Numbered from the stretch's first letter, positions 25,538 through 32,412 are shown. The stretch: 64,000 bases of DNA from Halobacillus sp. Marseille-Q1614 (GCF_902809865.1 NZ_CADDWH010000001.1:558001-622000); one strand, 5' to 3'. Program-made: numbers and translations. Notes: a model not told the origin generated them from the sequence alone.

Positions 25538-25850
25538 ATTCGATTATTTTTAATCCCACAGCAGCAGCAATAATCATAAAGATACAGACTACCCGGCGCC
25601 ATTCTTTTGGCTCATTAAAAAAAGCCATTCCAAGGAGGGCTCCGCCTGCAGCCCCTATACCAGTCCAGACAGCATAAGCTGTACCCATCGCAATATTCTC
25701 CATAGCCAGGGATAGGAACAAAAAGCTTAGGGAAAAAGACGCGGCTAATCCAGATGCCGTTAGGAAGGTGCGTCTATTGTGAAAAACGTTAATCATAAGC
25801 ACTCCTGACATTTCAAATAAACCGGCAGCGATTAAAAATATCCAGCTCAT
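25536..25850 (-). CDS. SMR-family guanidinium exporter subunit (YkkD-like)
   Basis: 104 aa with four membrane helices. The essential glutamate is E13 in AAGLFEMSGV, and MGTAYAVWTGIGAAGGALLG is the SMR signature in helix 3. It begins 4 bases inside the end of its partner (ATGA overlap), the arrangement of paired SMR transporters such as B. subtilis YkkCD. The upstream guanidine riboswitch indicates proton-coupled export of guanidinium rather than general drug efflux. Confidence 0.88.
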   Translation of the reverse strand: MSWIFLIAAGLFEMSGVLMINVFHNRRTFLTASGLAASFSLSFLFLSLAMENIAMGTAYAVWTGIGAAGGALLGMAFFNEPKEWRRVVCIFMIIAAAVGLKIIE

Positions 25851-26191
25851 ATAACCTCTCCTTCCTCACTTCCTTTCGAAGGGGTCAGTAATTTAAGACC
25901 GATGACACCAGCTAAAAGAATAAGAATAATTCCAATTTTAGAAAGCTTAAATGCTTCATTAAATAAAAGTACTTCAATAGTAATGGTGCCGGCGGTTCCC
26001 AATCCTGTAAATACGGCATAAGCTGTCCCGACCGGCAGATACTTCCCGGACTGAATAAGCAAATAAAAGCTTATGATTATGGCAATAATCGTTCCTCCCC
26101 ATTGCAATCCTGTATCAGCGTGTTTTAAACCTGCGACCCATCCCACTTCAAATATCGAAGCAGCCACCAGTTTCTGCCACTCATTGTTCAT
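25847..26191 (-). CDS. SMR-family guanidinium exporter subunit (YkkC-like)
   Basis: 114 aa with four membrane helices. The essential glutamate is E15 in ASIFEVGWVAGLKHAD, a motif with the Trp and Lys found in guanidinium-exporting SMR proteins, and PVGTAYAVFTGLGTAGT follows in helix 3. The charged tail TPSKGSEEGEV is unusual in length. GGAGGAGG precedes the ATG. First gene of the riboswitch-controlled pair. Confidence 0.88.
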   Translation of the reverse strand: MNNEWQKLVAASIFEVGWVAGLKHADTGLQWGGTIIAIIISFYLLIQSGKYLPVGTAYAVFTGLGTAGTITIEVLLFNEAFKLSKIGIILILLAGVIGLKLLTPSKGSEEGEVI

Positions 26192-26209
26192 AAGAAGACC
26201 TCCTCCAAT

Positions 26210-26246
26210 AAAAAAAGAGATATCCGCTGCAATACTCAGATATCTC
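26210..26246 (-). terminator. Riboswitch-controlled terminator
   Basis: On the minus strand GAGATATC and GATATCTC pair, followed by seven Ts. The 5' arm is shared with the 3' end of the guanidine aptamer, so ligand binding should prevent termination. Confidence 0.85.
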
Positions 26247-26345
26247 CCGGGTTTTTATCCCTCCGTGTTATAGCACGAATGCTATATGTTCTCTCTCGGA
26301 CCAGCCCACTTTTGAAAATGGCGGAACCCTAGAGAACCTGTATGA
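26242..26345 (-). ncRNA. Guanidine-I (ykkC) riboswitch
   Basis: On the minus strand the conserved ykkC blocks occur in order: CTAGGGTTCCG, then GGCTGGTCCGAGAGA, a variable stem (TATAGCATTCGTGCTATA), then ACGGAGGGATAAAA and CCCGGGAGA. Position directly before the SMR pair matches the known class. Confidence 0.93.
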
Positions 26346-26420
26346 AATTACAGGTAGTATAGAATAAGAAATCTTAAATGGCAAACGATATATGTATCTT
26401 CGCAAAAGGAGGTTTTTACT

Positions 26421-26615
26421 TTGGGCAGAGATGAACATAAACACAAAAATCCCAGGAAGAAAAATAAATTATCACAAACTCCTCAAATTGAGAAGCATAA
26501 CGGGATCGATGTGGAATTTTCACAAGATATGGCCGATAATGACGATATTGAAGCAATGAAAAGAGCAGAAGCTGCGGATCGCCGTGCCAATCATGAAAAC
26601 AGAAGGAAACGATAA
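26421..26615 (+). CDS. YfhD-like small hydrophilic protein
   Basis: 64 aa starting at TTG (AAAGGAGG 8 bases before). The N-terminus MGRDEHKHKNPRKKNKLSQT is the YfhD-family pattern, and the C-terminus is highly charged (ADRRANHENRRKR). No membrane segment, no cysteine. Function unknown in B. subtilis. Single gene with terminator. Confidence 0.65.
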   Translation: MGRDEHKHKNPRKKNKLSQTPQIEKHNGIDVEFSQDMADNDDIEAMKRAEAADRRANHENRRKR

Positions 26616-26621
26616 ATAACA

Positions 26622-26679
26622 GAACCGAACCGCTTAATCCGGTTCGAGGCAGCCGAAACTTTCGGCTGTCTTTTTTTTT
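26622..26679 (+). terminator. Tandem hairpin terminator
   Basis: GAACCG/CGGTTC (26622-26645) is followed by AGCCGAAA/TTTCGGCT (26651-26666) and a run of nine Ts. Confidence 0.85.
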
Positions 26680-26926
26680 ACTCCCTTAAAGTCTTTTGCT
26701 AAGCGAAAGGGGGATGGAAAATCGAGTCGTTTCACCCGGCCCTATCCGATAAAAAATAAAACGGAATATTAAAGATCGTTATATCGAACAACAGCGTATT
26801 AAATAGTCTAATTGTTAAAAAATCAAAGTTCCAAGAGCCTTATACCTCGATAATTAGAAGTTTAACGACTTTCCTTTCCGGAAACATAGTTAATAAATGA
26901 CATCAATAAAGGAGTCGATATAGCAT
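26680..26926. other. AT-rich gap before the release-factor-like gene
   Basis: No open frame with a ribosome site, no RNA fold that I recognise and no clear repeat. The promoter of the downstream gene must lie here, but no convincing -35/-10 pair stands out. Confidence 0.4.
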
Positions 26927-27739
26927 ATGGATTTAAACAAAGAAATTAAAAAACTTGAAAACATTCACTTAGAAAAACCGCAAAAAGTATTTACGATGTA
27001 TTTGAATACAGATCCATCTGACCCAGATCAGCAAGGCGGAGAATGGAAAATTCATTTGAAGAACGGATTGAACAATTTTGAGAAATATTTAAAAGAGGAC
27101 GGAGATCCTGAAGAGAAAAGAAATTTCTGGGCTGTGAAAGAAAAGGTAGAGAAGTTTATTGAAAATAACGAACAGAATTTCGGGAAAAGTGCTGTAGTAA
27201 TCGCTACTGGTGACGATACAGTATGGTTTGCTGAACGTTTCCAAATGCCGGTTAAAAGTGAATTTTACTGGGAAGAGGCGCCGGTGCTTGATCAACTAAA
27301 AGAAATGCGCGAAACGTTTCCTAAGACGGGCATTATTTTAACCCAGAAAAACCAGATTAAATGCATAGATGCCAACCTGGGGACAATCAATGATACTCAT
27401 TTATTTGAACTCGATTTGGACACAGAAGACTGGAGAGTCTACCAGGGACCGCAGAGAGGGCAGAATAGAGGACAATCCGGCGGTCAAAATAGTCAGTTCG
27501 AACAGTTTAAAGACCGTTTTGAAGCGAACCGTCACCGCTGGTATAAGAGCGTTGCACCAAAGCTGGATAAGCTGGCAAAAGATAATGAATGGGAACGCAT
27601 CTATATGGTAGGCGATAAAGAAGAGCTTAAAGACTTAGACGATAATATGAATAAAGAAGTGAACGACTATGTTAACAAAAACCTGTTGGATCATGAAGAA
27701 AAAACTGTCATTCAAGAGGTAGTATCTGTCTATAATTAA
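26927..27739 (+). CDS. VLRF1/aeRF1-type release-factor-fold protein
   Basis: 270 aa. It resembles the bacterial aeRF1-like family annotated VLRF1: an N-terminal KVFTMYLNTDPSDPDQQGG, a central domain with FGKSAVVIATGDDTVWFAERF, and a linker of Gln, Gly and Arg (GPQRGQNRGQSGGQNSQF, residues about 175-193) where the functional loop is expected. The C-terminal domain has WERIYMVGDKEELKDL. Such proteins are thought to act on stalled ribosomes, but no function is proven for this member. AAGGAG precedes the ATG. Confidence 0.7.
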   Translation: MDLNKEIKKLENIHLEKPQKVFTMYLNTDPSDPDQQGGEWKIHLKNGLNNFEKYLKEDGDPEEKRNFWAVKEKVEKFIENNEQNFGKSAVVIATGDDTVWFAERFQMPVKSEFYWEEAPVLDQLKEMRETFPKTGIILTQKNQIKCIDANLGTINDTHLFELDLDTEDWRVYQGPQRGQNRGQSGGQNSQFEQFKDRFEANRHRWYKSVAPKLDKLAKDNEWERIYMVGDKEELKDLDDNMNKEVNDYVNKNLLDHEEKTVIQEVVSVYN

Positions 27740-27754
27740 CTTTTATCATAAAGT

Positions 27755-27792
27755 AAAAGAGGTGCCGGCTCCGCCTGGCACCTCTTTTTTTT
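27755..27792 (+). terminator. Terminator of the release-factor-like gene
   Basis: AAAGAGGTGCC/GGCACCTCTTT stem with a long T-run. Confidence 0.9.
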
Positions 27793-27843
27793 TTGGTTTC
27801 GGCAGTAGAGGCGGTGATTCTGCTTTCTCCGCCGTTGAGTCAC

Positions 27844-27868
27844 TTTTAATGAGGTTCCCTGAGGGTAA
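27844..27868 (+). promoter_or_regulatory. Sigma-B-like promoter of the cobalamin/STAS module
   Basis: TTTTAA, 13-base spacer, GGGTAA, one mismatch in each half from GTTTAA and GGGTAT, 79 bases before the first gene of the module. Confidence 0.4.
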
Positions 27869-27875
27869 GTCTCCA

Positions 27876-27904
27876 TTGTTATACATCGGGTGATTCAATA
27901 TGAT
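27876..27904 (+). promoter_or_regulatory. Sigma-A-like promoter of the cobalamin/STAS module
   Basis: TTGTTA, 17-base spacer, TATGAT, downstream of the sigma-B-like element. Confidence 0.4.
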
Positions 27905-27946
27905 AAAATAATATTTAATAAAAATTTTTCGAATGGAGCGAAGCTC

Positions 27947-28252
27947 ATGTATGTAGTTGATTCTACTGTTATTGTTCCTGATCATAAAGCAGAGGATTTA
28001 ATATCAATCTATCAAAATCGCTCCCGGCAGGTTGATGATGCGGAAGGGTTTTTAACTTTTCAACTATTACAAAATGATAAAAAACCCGGGGAGCTTACAG
28101 TTCATATGGAATGGGAAAACAAGCAATATTATTTAAACTGGGTACGAAGCGAACAGTTTAAAAAAATTCATGAACTTGAAAAGAAATATCCGGATCAGGA
28201 ATTGCAGGGTATTGTGCCTAAAGTTAAGAAATATGAGGTTGTAGCCACATGA
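27947..28252 (+). CDS. ABM/IsdG-HmoA-like dimeric alpha-beta barrel protein
   Basis: 101 aa from the ATG at 27947 (GGAGCG 7 bases before; upstream extension lacks a ribosome site). The ferredoxin-like fold signature NRSRQVDDAEGFLTFQLLQN followed by HMEWENKQYYLNWVRSEQF is that of antibiotic-biosynthesis monooxygenases and IsdG-type heme oxygenases. Trp and the His in FKKIHELEK are present, but the N-terminal Asn used by heme-degrading members is replaced (MYVVDSTV), so heme cleavage is doubtful. It overlaps the next gene by 4 bases (ATGA) and so belongs to the module. Confidence 0.7.
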   Translation: MYVVDSTVIVPDHKAEDLISIYQNRSRQVDDAEGFLTFQLLQNDKKPGELTVHMEWENKQYYLNWVRSEQFKKIHELEKKYPDQELQGIVPKVKKYEVVAT

Positions 28253-28614
28253 ATAAAAAAGAAAAAGCTGTTCTTATAGATCAAGTAGTTGAAGAAATTT
28301 ACAAAGCCTATCCTGAACTATGGGATCGGTTTGGCGACCATGGTCATGAACGGACGGAAGAAGATAACTATCATCATCTGGACCACTTATTTGCAGCCTA
28401 TGAGATGAATAGCGCTTCTTTTTTCCTTGAATATACTGATTGGCTGAACAATGTCTTGACTTCAAGAGGCGTAGGAACCCAGCTGATCGTAGATAATTAT
28501 AATCGGTTAATCCGCCATTTGAGTGACGGAAAATGGGAAAATCCCAATGAAGTGAAGACGTATATTAACTACTTGGAACTAGGATTAGAAAGGCTGCAGA
28601 AGCTTTCTCAATAA
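28249..28614 (+). CDS. Helical His-rich protein, partner of cobalamin-binding domains
   Basis: 121 aa. Predicted mostly helical. Residues about 28-46 (GDHGHERTEEDNYHHLDHL) contain six His and the pattern G-x-x-G-x(6)-D-x-x-x-H-L. I recall this pattern from N-terminal modules of multidomain cobalamin-binding sensors; that assignment is inference. The second half, FLEYTDWLNNVLTSRGVGTQ and NYNRLIRHLSDG, fits the same module. Translationally coupled to the preceding gene and 12 bases before the cobalamin-cap gene. Confidence 0.6.
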   Translation: MNKKEKAVLIDQVVEEIYKAYPELWDRFGDHGHERTEEDNYHHLDHLFAAYEMNSASFFLEYTDWLNNVLTSRGVGTQLIVDNYNRLIRHLSDGKWENPNEVKTYINYLELGLERLQKLSQ

Positions 28615-28626
28615 GAGGTGATACAA

Positions 28627-28896
28627 ATGACTCAACATCATATTAAACTGGCCCATTACTTTCTTGAGGGTGATGAAGAAGGGGCTTTAGAATATATCGA
28701 AGGTTTGTTCTCAAAATATCCACGTCTCTATTTATATGAGGACATTATCACTCCCGCCATGTACCATGTGGGTGAGCTCTGGGAGAAAAATGAAATATCA
28801 GTAGCAGATGAGCACTTAGCTACAGCTATTTGTGATTTTGTATTATCCAGGCTGGACGCCAAAGCCCCGGACATTAACATTCACTTAACCAGGTGA
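28627..28896 (+). CDS. Cobalamin-binding cap domain with B12-photoreceptor Wx9EH motif
   Basis: 89 aa. A four-helix cap domain of the MetH/CarH type: ALEYIEGLFSKYPRLYLYED, then ITPAMYHVGELWEKNEISVADEHLATAICDF. The segment from the Trp to EH is exactly W-x9-EH, the signature of light-sensing AdoCbl proteins such as CarH, in which Trp and His pack over the adenosyl group. AAGAGGTG precedes the ATG at 28627. The frame stops at TGA just where the Rossmann domain should begin, overlapping the next frame by 4 bases (GTGA). Confidence 0.75.
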   Translation: MTQHHIKLAHYFLEGDEEGALEYIEGLFSKYPRLYLYEDIITPAMYHVGELWEKNEISVADEHLATAICDFVLSRLDAKAPDINIHLTR

Positions 28897-29144
28897 ACCG
28901 TTTTAAACCTCACGTTATTGGTTTATCAGCGGCCTTGTCTTATCGTTTGCCGACACTTAAGAAGCTCGTCCAGGAGTTCATGGCGCTCGAATGGAATCCT
29001 TTGATTATGATTGGCGGCCGGATGGCCAGAAAATTTGAACTGGAAGAATTAGAAACAGATCAGGTTATGGTTGTAAAGGATTTGAATAACCTTCATCAAT
29101 GGTTTAAAGAAGGAAGGGCAGGCATTATCAATGAAACAAGCTGA
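28893..29144 (+). CDS. C-terminal part of a B12-binding Rossmann domain (N-terminal half missing)
   Basis: 83 aa from a GTG. It reads RFKPHVIGLSAALSYRLPTL and PLIMIGGRMARKFELEELE, the second half of a cobalamin-binding Rossmann fold with the usual S-x-L and GG motifs. The first half, about 40 residues that should carry the D/E-x-H-x-x-G cobalamin-ligating motif, is absent from both this frame and the previous one. An old deletion with frameshift between the two is the simplest reading. The end overlaps the next gene by 14 bases. Confidence 0.65.
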   Translation: MNRFKPHVIGLSAALSYRLPTLKKLVQEFMALEWNPLIMIGGRMARKFELEELETDQVMVVKDLNNLHQWFKEGRAGIINETS

Positions 29145-29889
29145 TCGGTCTTTTCCTTTGCCTTTTTACGTCATTAATAAGAACTTTTACGTGCAGTCCT
29201 ATTCTAAACAGGCTAAAGATTTATGGGGAGAGCCGGATAGTCTGCTGGAAATTATTGATGAAGAAAGCAAAAATAAAATAAAAAAATGGGTAGCCCCAGA
29301 ACTTCACCAGACTGCCCTGGAAGTCCATCTTAAGCCTTTCAATGCCGAGCCTGATCCTATTACAGCAGATATGTATGTGACGTGGAACAATGATTTATAT
29401 GCTCAAGTTATCTTTCTAATCAAAGATGAGAAGCTGAGAAAGGTTACAAAAACTCTTAACAATTTACGCTCTCGTTTAAACGATACGAACTTCGAGCTGC
29501 TAGAGGAAAAAGAAAAGCTGGAAGAAGTAATCGATCAAAATAACCGCTTGTCTGCGCCGTTTATTGAACTAACTCAGGATACCGCACTTATACCGCTGTT
29601 TGGAGATTTATCAGAGGAGAAAATGCGGGCTGTCGAAAATAATTTACTAGTGTCCTCTCAAAAAGAAGATATGGATCGCTTGCTGTTTGATTTTACAGCA
29701 GTCGGTGAAATGGACAGAGAGGGAGTTCATGTGCTTACAAACATGATGACCTCTCTCTTTTATATGGGACTGGACATTATTATTATTGGTGTGAAGCCAG
29801 TACAAGCGAAGCATCTGCACGAAATGGAAATCCCTTCTCAAGTGAATTTTATGAATTCCTTACAGCAGGCGATTGATAAATACTGTTAA
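29131..29889 (+). CDS. PAS-like/STAS domain protein (RsbR-type output)
   Basis: 252 aa. Residues about 1-105 resemble a PAS-type sensor (FYVINKNFYVQSYSKQAKDLWG). Residues about 107-140 form a coiled coil (LRSRLNDTNFELLEEKEKLE), and 145-252 a STAS domain (APFIELTQDTALIPLFGDL, LLFDFTAVGEMDREGVHVLT, IIIIGVKPVQAKHLHEM). This linker and STAS layout matches stressosome proteins of the RsbR family. The usual phosphorylated Thr of the D-T motif is Arg (MDRE), and the second Thr position in GVKP-x-x-A-K is Lys. It is the last gene of the module. Confidence 0.75.
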   Translation: MKQADRSFPLPFYVINKNFYVQSYSKQAKDLWGEPDSLLEIIDEESKNKIKKWVAPELHQTALEVHLKPFNAEPDPITADMYVTWNNDLYAQVIFLIKDEKLRKVTKTLNNLRSRLNDTNFELLEEKEKLEEVIDQNNRLSAPFIELTQDTALIPLFGDLSEEKMRAVENNLLVSSQKEDMDRLLFDFTAVGEMDREGVHVLTNMMTSLFYMGLDIIIIGVKPVQAKHLHEMEIPSQVNFMNSLQQAIDKYC

Positions 29890-29899
29890 CCTTAGAAAA

Positions 29900-29927
29900 A
29901 CGGACCGGAATTCGGTCTGTTTTTTTG
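29900..29927 (+). terminator. Terminator of the cobalamin/STAS module
   Basis: ACGGACCG/CGGTCTGT stem followed by seven Ts. Confidence 0.8.
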
Positions 29928-30058
29928 CGTGCAGGTACAATTTTTTATTTTAATTGGAACAGACACGTTATTTAATGAGCGTGCTGTGGAATACAAGAAA
30001 TATAAAGATGGAAATTAAATGAAGGAAGATTTAATTTATTGAAAGGATGAATAACATT

Positions 30059-30265
30059 ATGGAATTAACTTTACAAGTAAACGGAATGACTTGCGGCCAC
30101 TGTGAGAAATCTGTAAAAGAGGCTTTAACTTCATTAGAAGGAGTATATGGAGCCAATGTGGACGTTGACAGTGGCAGAGTAGAGGTTTCCTTTGATGAAT
30201 CGTATGTCTCAAAAGATATGATGAAAGAAGCTGTGGAAGCACAAGGGTATGAACCCGTAGGTTAA
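30059..30265 (+). CDS. copZ: Copper chaperone
   Basis: 68 aa HMA domain. The metal-binding MTCGHCEKSV sits at residues 10-19, and the fold is complete (babbab), ending AVEAQGYEPVG. It delivers Cu(I) to a copper ATPase such as CopA, which is not in the window, nor is csoR. The ATG at 30059 is preferred because GAAAGG lies 11 bases before it, whereas it abuts the ATG at 30047. Confidence 0.88.
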   Translation: MELTLQVNGMTCGHCEKSVKEALTSLEGVYGANVDVDSGRVEVSFDESYVSKDMMKEAVEAQGYEPVG

Positions 30266-30270
30266 GTGAA

Positions 30271-30307
30271 AATGCCCCTTTAGCTGCTGCTAAAGAGGCA
30301 TTTTTTT
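30271..30307. terminator. Bidirectional terminator between copZ and coat gene
   Basis: AATGCC-C-CTTTAGC pairs with GCTAAAG-A-GGCATT, followed by a T-run. Confidence 0.75.
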
Positions 30308-30644
30308 ATTGAACGATGTATGGCAGTTGGTTTTTATAGCCGTTAAACTGCTGGTAAGAATTTTGCAGCTTTGTTTGGTCAGCGGCCTCCAGAGAATACC
30401 ATCCGTTTTTAAACATTAAGTTGTAAAGGTTTCTTTGGCAGTCTTGAGTTTCTTTAAAAATCGAAGAAAGGTCTTGATAGAACTGTTGGTTGCTGGCCTC
30501 ATTTAAAGCTACGCTATAGGCATTTGTCATATACTTCTCTGTAGACAGATAATCATTAACGAAATCACGTTCGTTCATTTGCGGGGTTTTTGGTACGGTT
30601 GTTTCAGGATTCTGGATCTTTTGCGGTTGGTTTTGCTGCTGCAT
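30306..30644 (-). CDS. CotF-family spore coat protein
   Basis: 112 aa. After a Gln/Pro-rich N-terminus (MQQQNQPQKIQNPE) comes the coat F domain: MNERDFVNDYLSTEKYMTNA, ALNEASNQQFYQDLSSIF, CQRNLYNLMFKNGWYSLE. AAGGAGG precedes the ATG. It occupies the position of B. subtilis yusN beside fadM and pairs with the next coat-type gene. Expected in the mother cell during sporulation. Confidence 0.85.
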   Translation of the reverse strand: MQQQNQPQKIQNPETTVPKTPQMNERDFVNDYLSTEKYMTNAYSVALNEASNQQFYQDLSSIFKETQDCQRNLYNLMFKNGWYSLEAADQTKLQNSYQQFNGYKNQLPYIVQ

Positions 30645-30657
30645 TTAGAATTCCTCC

Positions 30658-30894
30658 TTAATTCATAGTTTTGTTGTTAGTGTTTAAGTAACTTAAAATC
30701 TTGTCATAATGTCGCTGGTGCATTTGGCCAGCCTGCTCTAAAGCCTGTTGAATCTCAGGTGTTTGACACTGCTCTGCAAAGAAATGAGCTTTTTTACAAG
30801 CGTTCAGGTTCCAAGCAAGCATATCAGTGATATACATTTGATCTTTTGTGCTGACTAAAGTTGGCGGCTGTTCCATTGGTTGAGATTGCTGCAT
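30658..30894 (-). CDS. Small CotF-related spore coat protein
   Basis: 78 aa with a Gln/Pro-rich start (MQQSQPMEQPP) and one helical hairpin, DMLAWNLNACKKAHFFAEQ and IQQALEQAGQMHQRHYDKIL, similar to the first helices of CotF-type proteins. AAGGAGG precedes the ATG, and the CotF-family gene follows after 13 bases, so the two form an operon. Confidence 0.75.
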   Translation of the reverse strand: MQQSQPMEQPPTLVSTKDQMYITDMLAWNLNACKKAHFFAEQCQTPEIQQALEQAGQMHQRHYDKILSYLNTNNKTMN

Positions 30895-31118
30895 AATACA
30901 TCCTCCTTAATTTTAAAATCTTTTCTTAGTATTGCCTGAAAGTTCATGATTATGAATAGATTTTTACAGGAAAAGATAATAACGAATGTGTACCCATTTT
31001 TTATGAATGATGATAAAATGTATTATGATATCGTTTACAAAACTAATTATTACCAGAATGATTATACAGGATAATAGCTCTTATTCTTTATAGCAGCTTG
31101 GTTTCAGGGGGCCTTGTT

Positions 31119-32036
31119 ATGGAACAAATACTTCGGAATTTCTTCTTATTTTTATCAAAAAATAAATTCTTTACTAAGTTAGCCAAAAGATACGGACTGC
31201 GGTTCGGCGCAGGACGCTTCGTCGCCGGCGAAACCATCCAGCATGCCGTTGAGACAATAAAAAAGATTAACGAACAGGGAATGAGTGTGACGATTGACCA
31301 CTTGGGTGAATTTATAGACAGTGAAGAGGAAGCAAGAACTGCAGCAGACGAATGTATTGAAGCGATCAAAGCCATATCTTCTCATAACCTCGATTCACAG
31401 CTTTCGCTAAAACTTACTTCAATGGGACTGGACATTTCATATAAACTCGCGCTCGAGAATATGAGAAATATTTTAAAAGTGGCCGAGGAAAAGGATGTGT
31501 TCGTCACTATAGATATGGAAGACTTTGAACGGTGTCAGACCACCCTTGACTTATTCAAAGAACTGAGGGAAGATTACGAACATATTGGAACAGTTATTCA
31601 ATCTTATCTATATCGGGCGGCGGAAGATATTGAAGATTTAAACAGATACAGTCCTAACCTTCGTTTAGTAAAAGGGGCTTATAAAGAATCACCGAAAGTT
31701 GCTTTCCCTGATAAGAAGGATGTTGACGAAAATTATAAAAAGATTATTAAAATGCACTTGCTTAATGGCAACTATACAGCCGTAGCTACACATGATGATG
31801 CCATGATTGAATATACAACGAAGCTTGTAAAAGAGCATAATATTCCAATCGATCAATTTGAATTTCAAATGCTTTATGGCATTCGTGTGGAGCGTCAGCA
31901 GGAATTAGTAAAGGAAGGTTATAAAATGCGTGTGTATGTACCATATGGGGATGACTGGTATGGCTACTTTATGCGCCGTCTTGCTGAAAGGCCGGCCAAT
32001 GTGGCCTTTGTGTTAAAAGGAGTAGCCGGGAAGTAA
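31119..32036 (+). CDS. fadM: Proline dehydrogenase
   Basis: 305 aa FAD-dependent TIM barrel that oxidises proline to pyrroline-5-carboxylate. Family segments are SLKLTSMGLDIS, VFVTIDMEDF, LRLVKGAYKE, VATHDD, FEFQMLYGIRVERQQEL and RVYVPYGDDWYGYFMRRLAERP. The ATG at 31119 follows CAGGGGG. In B. subtilis the gene at this place beside fadN (yusM) is called fadM/putB. No pyrroline-5-carboxylate dehydrogenase gene is adjacent. In a halophile it could serve turnover of the compatible solute proline (inference). Confidence 0.88.
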   Translation: MEQILRNFFLFLSKNKFFTKLAKRYGLRFGAGRFVAGETIQHAVETIKKINEQGMSVTIDHLGEFIDSEEEARTAADECIEAIKAISSHNLDSQLSLKLTSMGLDISYKLALENMRNILKVAEEKDVFVTIDMEDFERCQTTLDLFKELREDYEHIGTVIQSYLYRAAEDIEDLNRYSPNLRLVKGAYKESPKVAFPDKKDVDENYKKIIKMHLLNGNYTAVATHDDAMIEYTTKLVKEHNIPIDQFEFQMLYGIRVERQQELVKEGYKMRVYVPYGDDWYGYFMRRLAERPANVAFVLKGVAGK

Positions 32037-32047
32037 TAATAATTACG

Positions 32048-32080
32048 CCTTCAGGAGAACAGCTCTCTTGAAGGTTTTTT
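32048..32080 (+). terminator. Terminator of fadM
   Basis: CCTTCA/TGAAGG stem extended by GAG/CTC, with six Ts. Confidence 0.65.
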
Positions 32081-32129
32081 AAAATTAAGGCGCTTTTAAA
32101 CGGGCGTAGGTGACATGGTAAAGAAAAGA

Positions 32130-32206
32130 AGGAGGTTCTGCGAGACTCCTGCGGACGGCCGAGGCTCGCAGAGAGGTCACGAGCGTTGAGGTCTCCATTT
32201 TTTAAA
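32130..32206 (+). repeat. Degenerate Bacillaceae-type intergenic repeat
   Basis: Contains GCGAGACTCCTGCGGAC and GAGGCTCGCAGAGAGG in the order seen in the short intergenic repeat also found, inverted and more decayed, at 10945-11040. It lies between the fadM terminator and the fadN promoter. Nothing else is recognised between 32081 and 32295. Confidence 0.45.
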
Positions 32207-32295
32207 CAAATCAATTATAATAAACAGATCGTTTAACAGTTAACAGCACCAAAATAAAGAAGGACAAATTAGATAAATTTTATTTTTGAAAAAGA

Positions 32296-32324
32296 TTGCG
32301 AAATGTCAGAATATATTTTATAGT
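32296..32324 (+). promoter_or_regulatory. Promoter of the fadNAE operon
   Basis: TTGCGA, 17-base spacer, TATAGT. Confidence 0.55.
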
Positions 32325-32372
32325 TAAATCAGATACCAATTTTTATTAACCGTATTTTTTTTAGCCATAAAA

Positions 32373-32390
32373 TGAATGAGTATTCATTCA
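32373..32390. promoter_or_regulatory. FadR operator
   Basis: TGAATGAGTATTCATTCA agrees with the Bacillus FadR consensus TGAATGAnTAnTCATTCA. It lies about 50 bases after the -10 element, so repression would block elongation or a second promoter. Long-chain acyl-CoA releases FadR. Confidence 0.88.
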
Positions 32391-32412
32391 AGTTACGATA
32401 GGGGGAGGAAAT

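Noticed and set aside
25471-25677. 68-codon frame on the plus strand
   Set aside because: It is antisense to the SMR gene and crosses a terminator.
29928-30058. Possible copper-responsive (CsoR) operator before copZ
   Set aside because: No GC-rich inverted repeat of the CsoR type is present in the AT-rich leader.
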